Shown here: piece after piece, positions 63,320-64,000 of the stretch
Numbering within the stretch: the stretch's first letter is position 1
Layout: every line of letters starts with the position of its first letter
Source: Yponomeuta sedellus
Taxonomy: Eukaryota; Arthropoda; Insecta; Lepidoptera; Yponomeutidae
Assembly (NCBI GenBank): GCA_934045075.1
Contig: OW203727.1
Span: 21,954,311 to 22,018,310 of the forward strand
Direction: 5' to 3'
Length of the DNA: 64,000 nucleotides
Made by a program: the position numbers and the translations under genes
The notes under the pieces: model-generated
Told to the model about the DNA's origin: nothing
Databases searched by the model: none
The model's input: only the letters and a program-made list of their open reading frames with translations

Positions 63320-63440
63320 AAAGTGACATTCATCTCACAAATCACAGTAGCTAGTTAGTACACCAATACATCGCAATCATAAAGTGACGTTCATCTCACA
63401 AATCCCAGTAGCTAGTACACTAATACATCGCAATTATAAA
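63320..63440 (+). repeat. 61-bp tandem duplication
   Basis: AAAGTGAC.TTCATCTCACAA through AATACATCGCAAT.ATA occurs twice, with a few differences. Confidence 0.85.
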
Positions 63441-63612
63441 ATATTAAGGTACGTGCCTAGCCTGTTAAGTTGGCCACAGCATACACCTTTGCTAGTGTTT
63501 ACGTTAACAATTAATCCGCAAACAAAATTAATAAAAAAAGAAAAATAAGAATAGATTACAAAGGCACTCTTGACCTGAAGATCTGTTTGATTTTTTCTTT
63601 AAATATATAAAT

Positions 63613-63690
63613 ACTAGCTGGTGCCCGCGACTTCGTCTGGGCAGGATTAGTATTTCGAGTAGCTTATATTAGCGTGGCCCACAAAAGGTT
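63613..63690 (+). repeat. repeat V (retroelement end)
   Basis: CTAGCTGGTGCCCGCGACTT, CGTCTGGGCAGGATTAGTA. Confidence 0.55.
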
Positions 63691-63850
63691 TTGGCAGCGC
63701 ACGCAGATGTTACATTTTTCCCTTCTTACTTGACACTTATCGCGATATTTTGATTCACACAATATCTTCAGTTTATGTACATACTCTTCCAATATACTTC
63801 ATGTACACCTACCTACCTACTCTCTTCATCTTTCCGTTCTATCCATCCCA

Positions 63851-63955
63851 AGGTTGTCTGGAATAGATCGCTTTTAGCGATAAGACCGCCAATTGTAAAC
63901 GGCAATAGTTAGATATGTAAGCCTTTTTATGTATTTTGTTTTCTAGATAAAGTTT
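63851..63955 (+). mobile_element. repeat R
   Basis: GGTTGTCTGGAATAGATCGC, TTTTAGCGATAAGACCGCC, then the 3' end TTTTCTAGATAAAGTTTC. Confidence 0.6.
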
Positions 63956-63956
63956 C

Positions 63957-64000
63957 TAATCTATATAAATAAAATTCAAAGTCCTGACTGACTGACTCAC
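63957..64000 (+). mobile_element. start of a repeat cut by the window edge
   Basis: TCTATATAAATAAAATTC then GTCCTGACTGACTGACTCAC is a common lepidopteran repeat start. It runs off the window. Confidence 0.45.

Overview
Eukaryotic, AT-rich, non-coding-dominated DNA, almost certainly insect and most likely lepidopteran. The reasons are short non-autonomous Helitrons of the Lep1 type, many retroposon tails typical of moth and butterfly genomes, mariner, Penelope-like and RTE-like relics, and introns with metazoan splice signals. Nothing bacterial is present: no operons, no ribosome-binding sites, no CRISPR array. Nearly all long open frames are accidental reads through SINEs.

The only credible host gene lies on the + strand between about 3357 and 11167. 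Five exon-like pieces (3357-3390, 4810-4935, 5527-5622, 6719-6831, 11130-11167) have AG/GT borders, and their phases join without a break. The product would have a Thr/Pro/Ser-rich extracellular stalk with N-glycosylation sites, one transmembrane helix and a short basic tail. The 5' end was not found and may lie before the window. Its introns are filled with transposable elements.

The rest is nested repeats. Labels used below: family A, a tRNA-like SINE of about 305 bp (around 20 loci); family B, a SINE of about 370 bp whose head resembles 5S rRNA (around 20 loci); family C, a SINE ending in (GAA)n that shares its 3' tail with an RTE-like LINE seen in the same window; family D, a tRNA-headed SINE; family E, tRNA-headed SINEs, some sharing a tail with a second LINE. 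LINE 3' fragments occur throughout, none intact. DNA elements include a mariner C-terminus, two tandem Helitrons, several MITEs, a very long hairpin at 3949-4552, a Foldback-like element at 30655-31650 and a two-copy double-hairpin element at 24619 and 41576. A Penelope-like element forms a head-to-head pair at 7982-9592.

The most unusual feature is how often insertions are fold-backs. Members of families A, B, C and the Penelope relics consist of an inverted piece joined to a direct piece, and in many cases one 10-14 bp target-site duplication surrounds the whole structure. Family A also appears as head-to-tail multimers inside one duplication. Other notable features are a 57-bp perfect inverted repeat at 53931-54062 and 832 bp of uninterrupted (ATTT)208 at 60921-61752.

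Stretches about 46.5-48.85 kb and 54.4-55.8 kb are comparatively free of recognisable repeats, and I could not support a gene in them.
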